A program made the translations under genes and the position numbers. Below, piece after piece: positions 7,619 to 14,132 of a stretch of DNA of 27,983 bases. The notes beneath the pieces were generated by a model, which worked only from the letters and a program-made list of their open reading frames with translations, was not told the origin of the DNA and made no database searches. The stretch comes from Actinomycetes bacterium (GTDB lineage: Bacteria; Actinomycetota; CALGFH01), in contig JASLIH010000094.1 in the NCBI GenBank assembly GCA_030152105.1, forward strand, positions 1 to 27,983. The letters are read 5' to 3'. Position 1 is the first letter of the stretch. Every line of letters starts with the position of its first letter.

Positions 7619-8726
7619 CCGGCCTCCCCTCGAACGCGGACATCGCCGAGCAGGCGTTGCACCGGGCGCAGCCCGCCTTCACCCGCGCCGATTCCAGCCC
7701 GCTCAGGAGCACCTGGGGCGCGACCCGGCGGTACACCGACTGCACGTAGCCGGGGTCGGGCGGGAGCGTCGACTCCAGCAGGCTCCCGGCGCTGGGCCGC
7801 AGCGGCACCACGAAGGGGTAGACCCCCAGGTCCACAGCCCGCTTGCAGGCCTCCACCGTGAGCTCGGGGTCCTCGCCCATGCCGAGGATCACGTAGGTGG
7901 TCACCTGTCCGCGACCGAACACCTCGACCGCCCGCTCCCAGGCCCGGAAGTAGCCTTCCACGCCGGTCCTGCCCTTGGCCGGCGCGACCTCGTCGAGGAC
8001 CCGCTGGTCGAAGGACTCCACGTGCATCCCGACGGTGTCCACCCCCAGGTCGCGGAGGGTCTCGAACACCGAGTAGTCGTCGGGTGGCTCGAACTGCGCC
8101 TGGACAGGCAGGCCCGTCGCCTGCTTGACCGCATGCGCGCACCTGCCGACGTACAGCGCCCCCTTGTCCGGCCCCCGGGTGGTCCCGGTGGTGAGGGTGA
8201 CGTCGACCGCGCCGTCGAGCTCCTTGGCCGCCAGGGCAACCTCGGCGAGCTGCTCGGGCTTCTTCACGGCGATGGTCCGGCCGCCCTCCAGTGACGTCTC
8301 GATCGCGCAGAACTGGCACTGGTCGGCGTTCCCCCAGTAGATGCAGGTCTGGATCACGGTGCTGGCCAGTGAGTCCAGATGGAGCAGCGCGATCTTCCAG
8401 TACGGGGTGCCGTCGGCGGTCTGGAGGTCGTAGAACCTCGGCCTCGCCGGCAGCGTGGCGCTCGCCAGTCGCCGGCCGTCGCGGTACACGCCCCAGCCGT
8501 CGCGCCGGTCGCGCCGAAGCACGTACGGGGAACTGGAGGCGAACCCGCTGACGTGCGGGAACGTCACCGGGGTGCCCTCAATCCAGATCATGCCGGCGTC
8601 GGCGGGGCCCGCTCCCCCGCGGCGACCCTCCTCCATCGGCGCTTCGACCCGCAGCCCGAGGCTCTGCACCTCGGCGATCAGCGGCCCAAGCTCCGAACTG
8701 GAGCGGGTGCTACCACTTGTGTCCAT
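7575..8726 (-). CDS. Radical SAM protein, MSMEG_0568-like
   Basis: The 383-residue protein carries cysteines 128, 137 and 140 in TCIYWGNADQCQFC, a Cx8Cx2C variant of the radical SAM cluster motif that suits the MSMEG_0568 family better than the canonical Cx3Cx2C. TTGTTRGPDKG, VQAQFEPP and GMHVESFD follow the usual barrel order. Near the C-terminus three further cysteines (353, 356, 359; CARCNAC) may hold an auxiliary iron-sulfur cluster or a metal. ATG 8726 is chosen because upstream codons in this frame read antisense-like through the amidohydrolase gene, and GAGG lies at a suitable distance. It overlaps the amidohydrolase by 17 bases and the acetyltransferase by 44, so all are one transcript. 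The reaction is unknown; a radical rearrangement or C-N bond change on a nitrogen compound is a guess from context. Confidence 0.9.
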   Translation of the reverse strand: MDTSGSTRSSSELGPLIAEVQSLGLRVEAPMEEGRRGGAGPADAGMIWIEGTPVTFPHVSGFASSSPYVLRRDRRDGWGVYRDGRRLASATLPARPRFYDLQTADGTPYWKIALLHLDSLASTVIQTCIYWGNADQCQFCAIETSLEGGRTIAVKKPEQLAEVALAAKELDGAVDVTLTTGTTRGPDKGALYVGRCAHAVKQATGLPVQAQFEPPDDYSVFETLRDLGVDTVGMHVESFDQRVLDEVAPAKGRTGVEGYFRAWERAVEVFGRGQVTTYVILGMGEDPELTVEACKRAVDLGVYPFVVPLRPSAGSLLESTLPPDPGYVQSVYRRVAPQVLLSGLESARVKAGCARCNACSAMSAFEGRPDGANRRTLPVLQLH

Positions 8727-9570
8727 AGAGCGCCTCGAAGTTCTGGTAGAGGATGCGGTCCTTGAGCTCCTTGCCGACGGGCTGGCCGGCGATCTTGTAG
8801 TACTCGCCCCAGAAGTCGCTCCACGGCTCGTCGGAGGCGAACAGCACGCGGTCGTGACCGACACCGCGCCGCTCGATCTCGGTGAGGAGCCAGCGGACCC
8901 CGAATCCGACCGCCCAGGTGACATCCGTGTAGACCTTGTAGCCCTGCTCGACCCAGTCCAGGAAGCGCGGCACCAGCCGGATGTGGCCGCTGACGCCGCC
9001 GCCGAAGTGGACCAGGTAGAGCTTGACCCGTTTGCCGTAGCGCTCCACCAGGGGGATGAAGTTGTTGAGGTCCGAGGCGCCCCCCGGGCTGGTGTGGAAG
9101 TGGAACACCAGGTCGTGCTCCTCGGCGGCCCGGAAGCAGGCCTCGGCGATCTCCCTGGTCTCGTCGTCCCAGCTCTCCGGGTTGGGGTTGCCGCCCAGCA
9201 GGAACGTGGTCTTGAGGGCCACGATGCCCTCCTCACCCGCGTGCTTGAGGGCCTGGAGGGTCATCTCCTTGTTCTGCGGGAGGAATGACACCCACAGCCC
9301 CCCACGGAGACGGTCGGAGGACTTGACGGAGTCCAGCACGAGGTCGTTCAGGGAGAACGGCTGCTGCTGCACAGGGATGCCGTAGTTGGAAAGCACCAGC
9401 GCGCGCTCGACGCCGAGCTCGTCCATGTGCTGGAGGTAGCTCTGGGTGGTCGGGAACTCATAGACGGTCGGCTTCACCGGCTCGGCGAGGTCGTAGAACT
9501 TCCAGGCGGCCATCTCGCCGATGTGGCTGTGCCCGTCGATGGTCCGGCTGGACACGCGCTCCTGGTTCAT
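8710..9570 (-). CDS. Amidohydrolase-2 (TIM-barrel metal hydrolase)
   Basis: The 286-residue protein follows the amidohydrolase-2 pattern: DGHSHIG with His14 and His16, a HFHTSPGG segment with His157 and His159, LVHFGGG with His188, and FASDEPW with Asp247. These are the metal ligands and general base of the family. Members hydrolyse amides and cyclic amides or decarboxylate aromatic acids, so the reaction is open; hydrolysis of a C-N bond would fit the nitrogen-related surroundings. The start is a 4-base ATGA overlap with the upstream unknown gene, and GGAGG lies seven bases before the ATG. Nit1C clusters usually carry a nitrilase; this enzyme may take its place. No signal peptide is seen, so it is probably cytoplasmic. 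Confidence 0.87.
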   Translation of the reverse strand: MNQERVSSRTIDGHSHIGEMAAWKFYDLAEPVKPTVYEFPTTQSYLQHMDELGVERALVLSNYGIPVQQQPFSLNDLVLDSVKSSDRLRGGLWVSFLPQNKEMTLQALKHAGEEGIVALKTTFLLGGNPNPESWDDETREIAEACFRAAEEHDLVFHFHTSPGGASDLNNFIPLVERYGKRVKLYLVHFGGGVSGHIRLVPRFLDWVEQGYKVYTDVTWAVGFGVRWLLTEIERRGVGHDRVLFASDEPWSDFWGEYYKIAGQPVGKELKDRILYQNFEALYGHKW

Positions 9571-10253
9571 CTGTCGCCCTCCACAGCTCGATCCTGATGC
9601 CCTTGCGACGTCGGCCCGGTCTCACATGCCCGGCGCAGGGCCGCGATCGCCCGCTCCCAGGCCGCCGGGTCGTCGAAGGTTCGCGGCGTGGCGACCGGCT
9701 CCTCGTCCCTGGCCAGCTCGCCGCTGACCGGGTCCAGCCGGGCGGCCTCGACCCCGTACCGAGACTGGTAGGTATCAGGATCGAGCTCGACGAAGGAGTG
9801 GATCGCCACGCCGGTGGGGACGTGCAGCTCGACCCGGGAGGACACGGCACTGGCGAAGGGATCGGGCGCCTGGCCGCGGGGCGGCTCCTGCAGCACGACC
9901 CACCGCTCCCCCTTCGCCGTCGCCTCCTGGACCCGCGCGGCGACGGCGCCGCGGGCGGCGGCCGCCTTGACCTCCCGGTACCGGAGCGCGAAGGCCGCCC
10001 CTGCCGCCACCTCCAGGTCGAGTCCCCCGGTTGGGATCCCGCAGCCGGCGGCGGTTCGGGCTGCCCGGGGCACGGCCTCGCCGAACGCGGCGGCCAGCGC
10101 CTCGGGGGTCGACAGGTCCCCGAGGTCGTCCGCCATCGCGCGCACCAGCGCCAGGTACCGCTCGTACAGGTCCGGCTGGGTCAGCACGACCGGGTACAGG
10201 TGACGCTCGGCGACGTTCCAGCGCTCGACCAGCTCGACAGGCGCTTGGCTCAT
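9567..10253 (-). CDS. Unknown protein in the Nit1C-like operon
   Basis: I do not recognise a domain in this 228-residue protein. It begins MSQAPVELVERWNVAERHLYP and is helical and alanine-rich in its first half (VRAMADDLGDLSTPEALAAAF). It contains GCGIPTGG with one of only two cysteines, then a beta-rich half with RWVVLQEPP and HVPTGVAIHSFVELDPDTY. There is no signal peptide or membrane segment. It lies in the middle of the operon, 26 bases after the Sll0783-like gene, and shares ATGA with the amidohydrolase start, so it is surely translated with them. The ATG at 10253 has a poor ribosome site; GTG 10262 is an alternative. A pathway enzyme or a structural partner of the amidohydrolase are both possible. 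Confidence 0.75.
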   Translation of the reverse strand: MSQAPVELVERWNVAERHLYPVVLTQPDLYERYLALVRAMADDLGDLSTPEALAAAFGEAVPRAARTAAGCGIPTGGLDLEVAAGAAFALRYREVKAAAARGAVAARVQEATAKGERWVVLQEPPRGQAPDPFASAVSSRVELHVPTGVAIHSFVELDPDTYQSRYGVEAARLDPVSGELARDEEPVATPRTFDDPAAWERAIAALRRACETGPTSQGHQDRAVEGDR

Positions 10254-10279
10254 GGTGGGCACGCGGCACGCGGCGCCGG

Positions 10280-10765
10280 CTAGAGGTTCCAGGTGTTGAG
10301 GACGAACGCCCCCGCCTTCCAGGCGGTCAGCGCGGCATCCAGGACGTCGCGCGGGTGAATGGGCTTGACGCCCTTCAGCATGTCGGACTCGCGCATGCCG
10401 TACAGGGCCGCGGCGGAGAAGCGGCAGGCGTAGACCTTGCCCCCCTCGTCCATGAACGTCCGGAGCTGCCGGTTGTAGTTCATGTTGCCCGGGAAGGCCT
10501 CGTCGCCGACCTTCGGGAACCCGCGAGTCGCGGATGCGATCAGCGAGCCGGGACCGAACAGGACGATGTTGGTGTCGAAGCCCTTGCGGCGGATCCGCGT
10601 AGCGGTCAGGAGGTTGACCACCGACACGGAGCTCTCGAACGGGACGCTGTGGATGAAGATCCACGCCTGCTGGCCGGGCTCCGCCTGGTGGTCCTCGAAG
10701 ACCTTGTCCTCGTAGTCGACGATCGCCTGACCCGCTTCGACGCGCTCGTCCACGAACTGTGCCAT
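10280..10765 (-). CDS. Sll0783/MSMEG_0572-like nitrogen-starvation protein
   Basis: The 161-residue protein closely fits the Sll0783/MSMEG_0572 family. Key stretches are SVVNLLTATRIRRKGFDT, GFPKVGDEAFPGNMNYNRQL, KVYACRFSAAALYG with Cys114, and a C-terminal AGAFVLNTWNL. The fold resembles DsrE-like proteins, in which a cysteine at a comparable place can carry sulfur; that parallel is my inference. In Synechocystis, Sll0783 is linked to the nitrogen-starvation response. ATG 10765 is used because GAGAGGA lies eight bases upstream; an in-frame GTG at 10795 lacks a site. It follows the small basic protein gene by 76 bases, in which TGTGG-C-CCACA (10784-10794) is a short dyad. Confidence 0.9.
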   Translation of the reverse strand: MAQFVDERVEAGQAIVDYEDKVFEDHQAEPGQQAWIFIHSVPFESSVSVVNLLTATRIRRKGFDTNIVLFGPGSLIASATRGFPKVGDEAFPGNMNYNRQLRTFMDEGGKVYACRFSAAALYGMRESDMLKGVKPIHPRDVLDAALTAWKAGAFVLNTWNL

Positions 10766-10841
10766 GACCGAATCCTCTCTGAATGTGGCCCACACACTCG
10801 TGCGGGCTCCCTCCTGAGGCCTCGCCGACAGATCCTGGTCC

Positions 10842-11102
10842 TCACCTCGCAGCGGCCGGGGGCGGTCCTCGGCGTTGCCAGGACCGTCGATGGCTCCCCG
10901 GCATGCCGACGATGACGGCGTGACGCAGCCGCCATGGAAGTCTGCGGTAGACGGGCACGAACAGGCGCTTCCAAAGCAGCGGCTGGAGACCTCGCCGGCC
11001 CACCGGACCTGGCCGGCCCAGGTAGCGCCGGGCCAGGTCGGCCTGTGCGGCCTCCAGCAGGTACATCTCGGAGTTGCGCCGGACCCATTCGAAGAATCGC
11101 AC
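10842..11102 (-). CDS. Small basic protein of unknown function (86 aa)
   Basis: This short gene starts with GTG at 11102, preceded by GAGGAG six bases upstream, and begins only two bases after the flavoprotein stop codon. The product is strongly basic: it opens RFFEWVRRNSEMYLLEAAQ and goes on to ADLARRYLGRPGPVGRRG and WKRLFVPVYRRLPWRLRHA. Arginines alternate with aromatic and hydrophobic residues, compatible with an amphipathic membrane-surface or nucleic-acid-binding protein. There is no clear transmembrane span. The coupled start and strong ribosome site argue that it is real. I do not recognise a family; it may be an accessory subunit of the flavoprotein. Confidence 0.7.
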   Translation of the reverse strand: MRFFEWVRRNSEMYLLEAAQADLARRYLGRPGPVGRRGLQPLLWKRLFVPVYRRLPWRLRHAVIVGMPGSHRRSWQRRGPPPAAAR

Positions 11103-11104
11103 GG

Positions 11105-12439
11105 TCAGCTCCTCGCGTTGCCGAGACCATTCTGCGCCGCCAGCGCGATCGGTTCGTTCAGCGCCCCGATGGCGGGCGAGTACACATTCTCCATCCAGGC
11201 GAGCTCTTCGAGCGTCACGCCCTTCCTGGCCGCCATGGCGAGGAAGTCGCACCGCTCCTTGATGCCCTCGCCGCCGACGAGCTGGGCGCCGATCAGGCGC
11301 AGCGTGCGCGGCTCCGCCAGCAGCTTCACGCGGATCTTCCTGAAGTCGGGGTAGTAGCGGGCGCGGGAGATGCCCTCAGCCACCCCTATGACGAAGGGGA
11401 CCCCGAGCGCGCTGGCGAGAGTCTCCCCGAACGACACACCGCCGATCATCCACTTGCCGCCCACCATGCCCCAGGGCACGTAGACCGGCTGGTAGCTGCG
11501 CGATCTGCCGCCGGCGCCGGCGCCGGCGACCTTGCCCTGGGCGTAGGCGTGGCTGCCGGACAGACCCTGGACAGGGATGTTCGTGCCCCCCTGGGGGACC
11601 TCGACGCAGTCGCCCGCGGCGAACACCCCGGGCGCCGAGGTGGCCATGTGCTGGTCGACGATGATGCCGCCGGTGGAGCCGATCTTGATGCCCGCCTGGC
11701 GGGCCAGCCGGTTGTTGGGAAGCTTCCTGGTTCCCATCACCACCACATCGACCGGAACGTCGCCGGCGGAGGTCTTGACCGCTCGTACGCTTCCCGTGCC
11801 CAGGAGCGCCTCGACGCGCGTGTTGAAGTGGAGCTTGACGCCCATCTCGCGCCAGGAGTCCTCCACCGGCTGCATGATGTCCGGGTCGGCGATGTCGGCC
11901 ATGGCCCACGGGCGCGGGTCGAGGAGGTGCGTCTCAATGCCCCGGTGGGCCAGTGCCGTGGCCATCTCCACGCCGATCGGCTGCGCCTCCACCACCGCGG
12001 CGACCTTGGTCCGCTCGAGGATCTCGTCCCAGCGCATCGCCTCGCGGATGTCGCGGACGTAGTAGATGCCCTCCAGGTCGATGCCAGGGATGGCGGGCCG
12101 CTCATACTCGAAGCCGGTGGCGATCACCAGGCTGTCGAACGGCTCGTCGTCCCCGCCCTCCACACTGAGCCTGCGCGCTTCGAGGTCGACGGACCCTACC
12201 AGCGTCCCGTAGCGGATGTCGTAGCCGAGCTGCTGGTAGTACTCCCGGCCCTGAAGGATGAGACGGTCGAAGGTGTCGATCTCCCGTCCGTGGACGTAGG
12301 GGATGCCGCACGGGCTGTAGGCCACGTCCTGCTGGTCGGTGAAGACGATCACGTGCGCGTCGGCGTCCACCTGCTTGGCGGCGCCCGCCGCGCCCATCCC
12401 GGCGGCGCTCCCGCCGATGACCGCGATCCGCCTGACCAT
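11105..12439 (-). CDS. CoA-disulfide-reductase-like FAD oxidoreductase
   Basis: The 444-residue flavoprotein starts with a FAD-binding Rossmann motif (IAVIGGSAAGMGAA, 5-18) and has the single-cysteine active-site segment SPCGIPYV with Cys44, as in CoA-disulfide reductases and NADH/persulfide oxidases. ATGFEYERPAIPG and APGVFAAGDCVEV are the usual FAD-contact motifs, and the C-terminal dimerisation domain is present. The second nucleotide-binding motif, normally VVGGGYIGLEMA, reads VVEAQPIGVEMA (149-160): its glycines are gone, so NAD(P)H binding may be weak or replaced. There is no rhodanese extension. ATG 12439 is chosen because GGGGAGG lies four bases upstream. It is the first gene of the minus-strand Nit1C-like operon, divergent from the XRE-cupin regulator. 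A thiol or disulfide substrate is likely but unknown. Confidence 0.88.
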   Translation of the reverse strand: MVRRIAVIGGSAAGMGAAGAAKQVDADAHVIVFTDQQDVAYSPCGIPYVHGREIDTFDRLILQGREYYQQLGYDIRYGTLVGSVDLEARRLSVEGGDDEPFDSLVIATGFEYERPAIPGIDLEGIYYVRDIREAMRWDEILERTKVAAVVEAQPIGVEMATALAHRGIETHLLDPRPWAMADIADPDIMQPVEDSWREMGVKLHFNTRVEALLGTGSVRAVKTSAGDVPVDVVVMGTRKLPNNRLARQAGIKIGSTGGIIVDQHMATSAPGVFAAGDCVEVPQGGTNIPVQGLSGSHAYAQGKVAGAGAGGRSRSYQPVYVPWGMVGGKWMIGGVSFGETLASALGVPFVIGVAEGISRARYYPDFRKIRVKLLAEPRTLRLIGAQLVGGEGIKERCDFLAMAARKGVTLEELAWMENVYSPAIGALNEPIALAAQNGLGNARS

Positions 12440-12556
12440 GAGACCTCCCCGGCGTCGAGGATTCATCATCGTACAGCTTCATCCTCTATAATGCAGGTCG
12501 GGAATCGTAGCATTTGGGAGACTCAAGCTCGGCAAGGGCGCACCAGGAGTACGTGG
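12440..12556. promoter_or_regulatory. Divergent promoter region, oxidoreductase/XRE-cupin
   Basis: This 117-base region separates the two divergent operons and is AT-richer than its surroundings. TATAAT at 12487-12492 is a perfect -10 box for the plus-strand regulator, about 65 bases before its ATG; no good -35 box is visible. TACGAT on the minus strand (12468-12473) could serve the oxidoreductase operon. The segments TTCATCATC (12462-12470) and TTCATCCTC (12478-12486) are similar direct repeats between the promoters and might be the XRE-cupin binding sites. This is inference from position. Confidence 0.55.
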
Positions 12557-13129
12557 ATGACCGTGCAGTTGGACGAGGCGCTCGCCGCCATCGGGGCCAA
12601 GGTCCGGCAGCTTCGCAAGCAGGAGAACCTCTCGCTGGAGGAGCTGTCGCAGCGGGCTGGTGTCTCGGCGACCGCGATTCACAAGCTTGAGCGCAACGGC
12701 ATGGTGCCGACCATCGCAACGCTGATGAAGCTTGCCATGGCGTTCGACCGTCCGGTGAGCTACTTCGTTGACGAGGACGGTGTACCGCCCTCGGTCTCGC
12801 TCGTGAAGGCGGGCGAGGGCAAGCCGGTATTGACGTCCAAACGGGGCCTGCGGCTCCGGGCGGTCAGCGGCCCCTACGGCTCGTTCCATCTAGCCGGGGC
12901 GCTGGCGGAGGTGGAGCCGGAGGCCGACAGCGGCCCCAAGGAGATGGAGCACCCGGGCGAGGAACTCGTCTACCTGCTGGAGGGCACCCTCGTCTTCCGG
13001 GTCGGCGGCGAGGAGCTCACCCTCCGACCCGGCGACGCCCTGCAGTTCCGGACCGACCGTCCCCACCGGTGGCGCAACCCGGGTGACCAGCCCGCCCGCG
13101 CGTTGTGGATGACAACGCGCCCAACGTGA
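12557..13129 (+). CDS. XRE-family regulator with C-terminal cupin domain
   Basis: The 190-residue protein has an XRE/Cro helix-turn-helix at about residues 10-65 (KVRQLRKQENLSLEELSQRA, then GVSATAIHKLERNGMVPTIATL) and a cupin barrel at about 100-188 (EHPGEELVYLLEGTLVFRVG, then LTLRPGDALQFRTDRPHRWRNPG). Proteins of this build, such as SutR/PuuR types, sense small metabolites and often control nitrogen or sulfur use. ATG 12557 has AGGAG seven bases upstream. It is transcribed away from the flavoprotein operon and is followed after 40 bases by the carbamate kinase gene, so it is well placed to control both arms of the cluster. The ligand is unknown. Confidence 0.92.
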   Translation: MTVQLDEALAAIGAKVRQLRKQENLSLEELSQRAGVSATAIHKLERNGMVPTIATLMKLAMAFDRPVSYFVDEDGVPPSVSLVKAGEGKPVLTSKRGLRLRAVSGPYGSFHLAGALAEVEPEADSGPKEMEHPGEELVYLLEGTLVFRVGGEELTLRPGDALQFRTDRPHRWRNPGDQPARALWMTTRPT

Positions 13130-13169
13130 GGCGGGTGCCCGGCGAAGGTCGAGGAGCCACGTCGAGCAG

Positions 13170-14132
13170 ATGAGCACCGTTGTGATCGCCGTCGGGGGCA
13201 ACGCCGTCCTCACCGAAGGTGAGCGAGGGACCTATCAGCAGCAGCTCGCCAACGTGGCGGCCCTGGCGCCGCTGGTGTCGGCCCTGGCGCGGGACGGCCA
13301 TCGGGTGGTCCTCACCCACGGCAACGGTCCCCAGGTCGGCAACCTCGCCATCCAGCAGGAGGAGGGCGCGGGCCTGGTGCCGCCGCAGCCGCTGTTCGTG
13401 CTGGGGGCGATGACCCAGGGGCAGGTTGGCCACCTGATCACGGCGGCGCTCTGCGGCGGCCGGGTCCCGGGTCAGCGGCCCGTGGCCACGATCGTCACCC
13501 ACGCACTGGTCGATCGCTCCGATCCGGCGTTCCAGCGGCCGACAAAGCCCATCGGCCCGTTCTACCTCCGGCAGGAGGCTGAGCGACTCACACGGGAGCG
13601 GCGCTGGCACATGATCGAGGATGCCGGCCGTGGCTGGCGTCGAGTGGTGCCGTCCCCCGAGCCACAGGGTCTTCTCGAGGCCGACGCCATCCGGGCGCTG
13701 CTCGAGGCCGGGTTCGTGGTCGTGGCGGCGGGCGGGGGCGGGATCCCGGTGGCCCGGGAGGGGGCTGGGATCCGCGGCGTGGACGCGGTGATCGACAAGG
13801 ATCTCTCGGCCCAACGGCTGGCGTCGGCGCTGGGCGCGGATACCCTGGTGCTGCTCACTGGCGTCGACCAGGTGTGGCTCGGCTGGGGCACGGCGCGCCA
13901 GCGGGCAATCGCCACCATGACCGTCGACGAGGCCGAGAAGCATCTTGCCGACGGGGAGTTCCCGCGCGGCAGCATGGGCCCGAAGGTCACGGCCGCCATC
14001 CGCTTCGTCCGGTCCGGAGGTCAGCGGGTAGTCATCACCTCCCTCACCCGTGTCCTGGACGGGCTGGAGGGAAGGGCTGGGACCAGCGTCGTCCCCGGGC
14101 GGGTCCCGGCGGGTGCGGAGCGACCAAGGTGA
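13170..14132 (+). CDS. arcC: Carbamate kinase
   Basis: The 320-residue protein is a full-length carbamate kinase: VVIAVGGNAV at the N-terminus, LTHGNGPQVGNLAIQQEE, KPIGPFY, VVAAGGGGIPV, the DKDLSAQRLA nucleotide loop, LLTGVDQVW and GSMGPKVTAAIRFV. It transfers phosphate between carbamoyl phosphate and ADP, giving ATP, CO2 and ammonia. No arginine deiminase or ornithine carbamoyltransferase gene is nearby. The next gene, FdrA, starts with a GTGA overlap, so carbamoyl phosphate probably comes from an FdrA/DUF1116-type carbamoyltransferase, as in allantoin or oxamate use in E. coli. The ATG at 13170 has only a modest GAGCAG upstream; AGGAG is rather far. Confidence 0.93.
   Translation: MSTVVIAVGGNAVLTEGERGTYQQQLANVAALAPLVSALARDGHRVVLTHGNGPQVGNLAIQQEEGAGLVPPQPLFVLGAMTQGQVGHLITAALCGGRVPGQRPVATIVTHALVDRSDPAFQRPTKPIGPFYLRQEAERLTRERRWHMIEDAGRGWRRVVPSPEPQGLLEADAIRALLEAGFVVVAAGGGGIPVAREGAGIRGVDAVIDKDLSAQRLASALGADTLVLLTGVDQVWLGWGTARQRAIATMTVDEAEKHLADGEFPRGSMGPKVTAAIRFVRSGGQRVVITSLTRVLDGLEGRAGTSVVPGRVPAGAERPR

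Noticed and set aside
8727..9236. N-terminal extension of the radical SAM frame
   Set aside because: These codons overlap the amidohydrolase in another frame and encode Ser/Thr/Arg-rich nonsense; ATG 8726 directly precedes the conserved part.
10934..12556. Upstream extension of the XRE-cupin reading frame
   Set aside because: The open frame reaches far upstream through the antisense of the flavoprotein gene; the helix-turn-helix begins just after ATG 12557, which has AGGAG upstream.
13170..14132. Arginine deiminase pathway
   Set aside because: Carbamate kinase is the only member present; no arcA or arcB-like gene is in the window, while FdrA and DUF1116 are.
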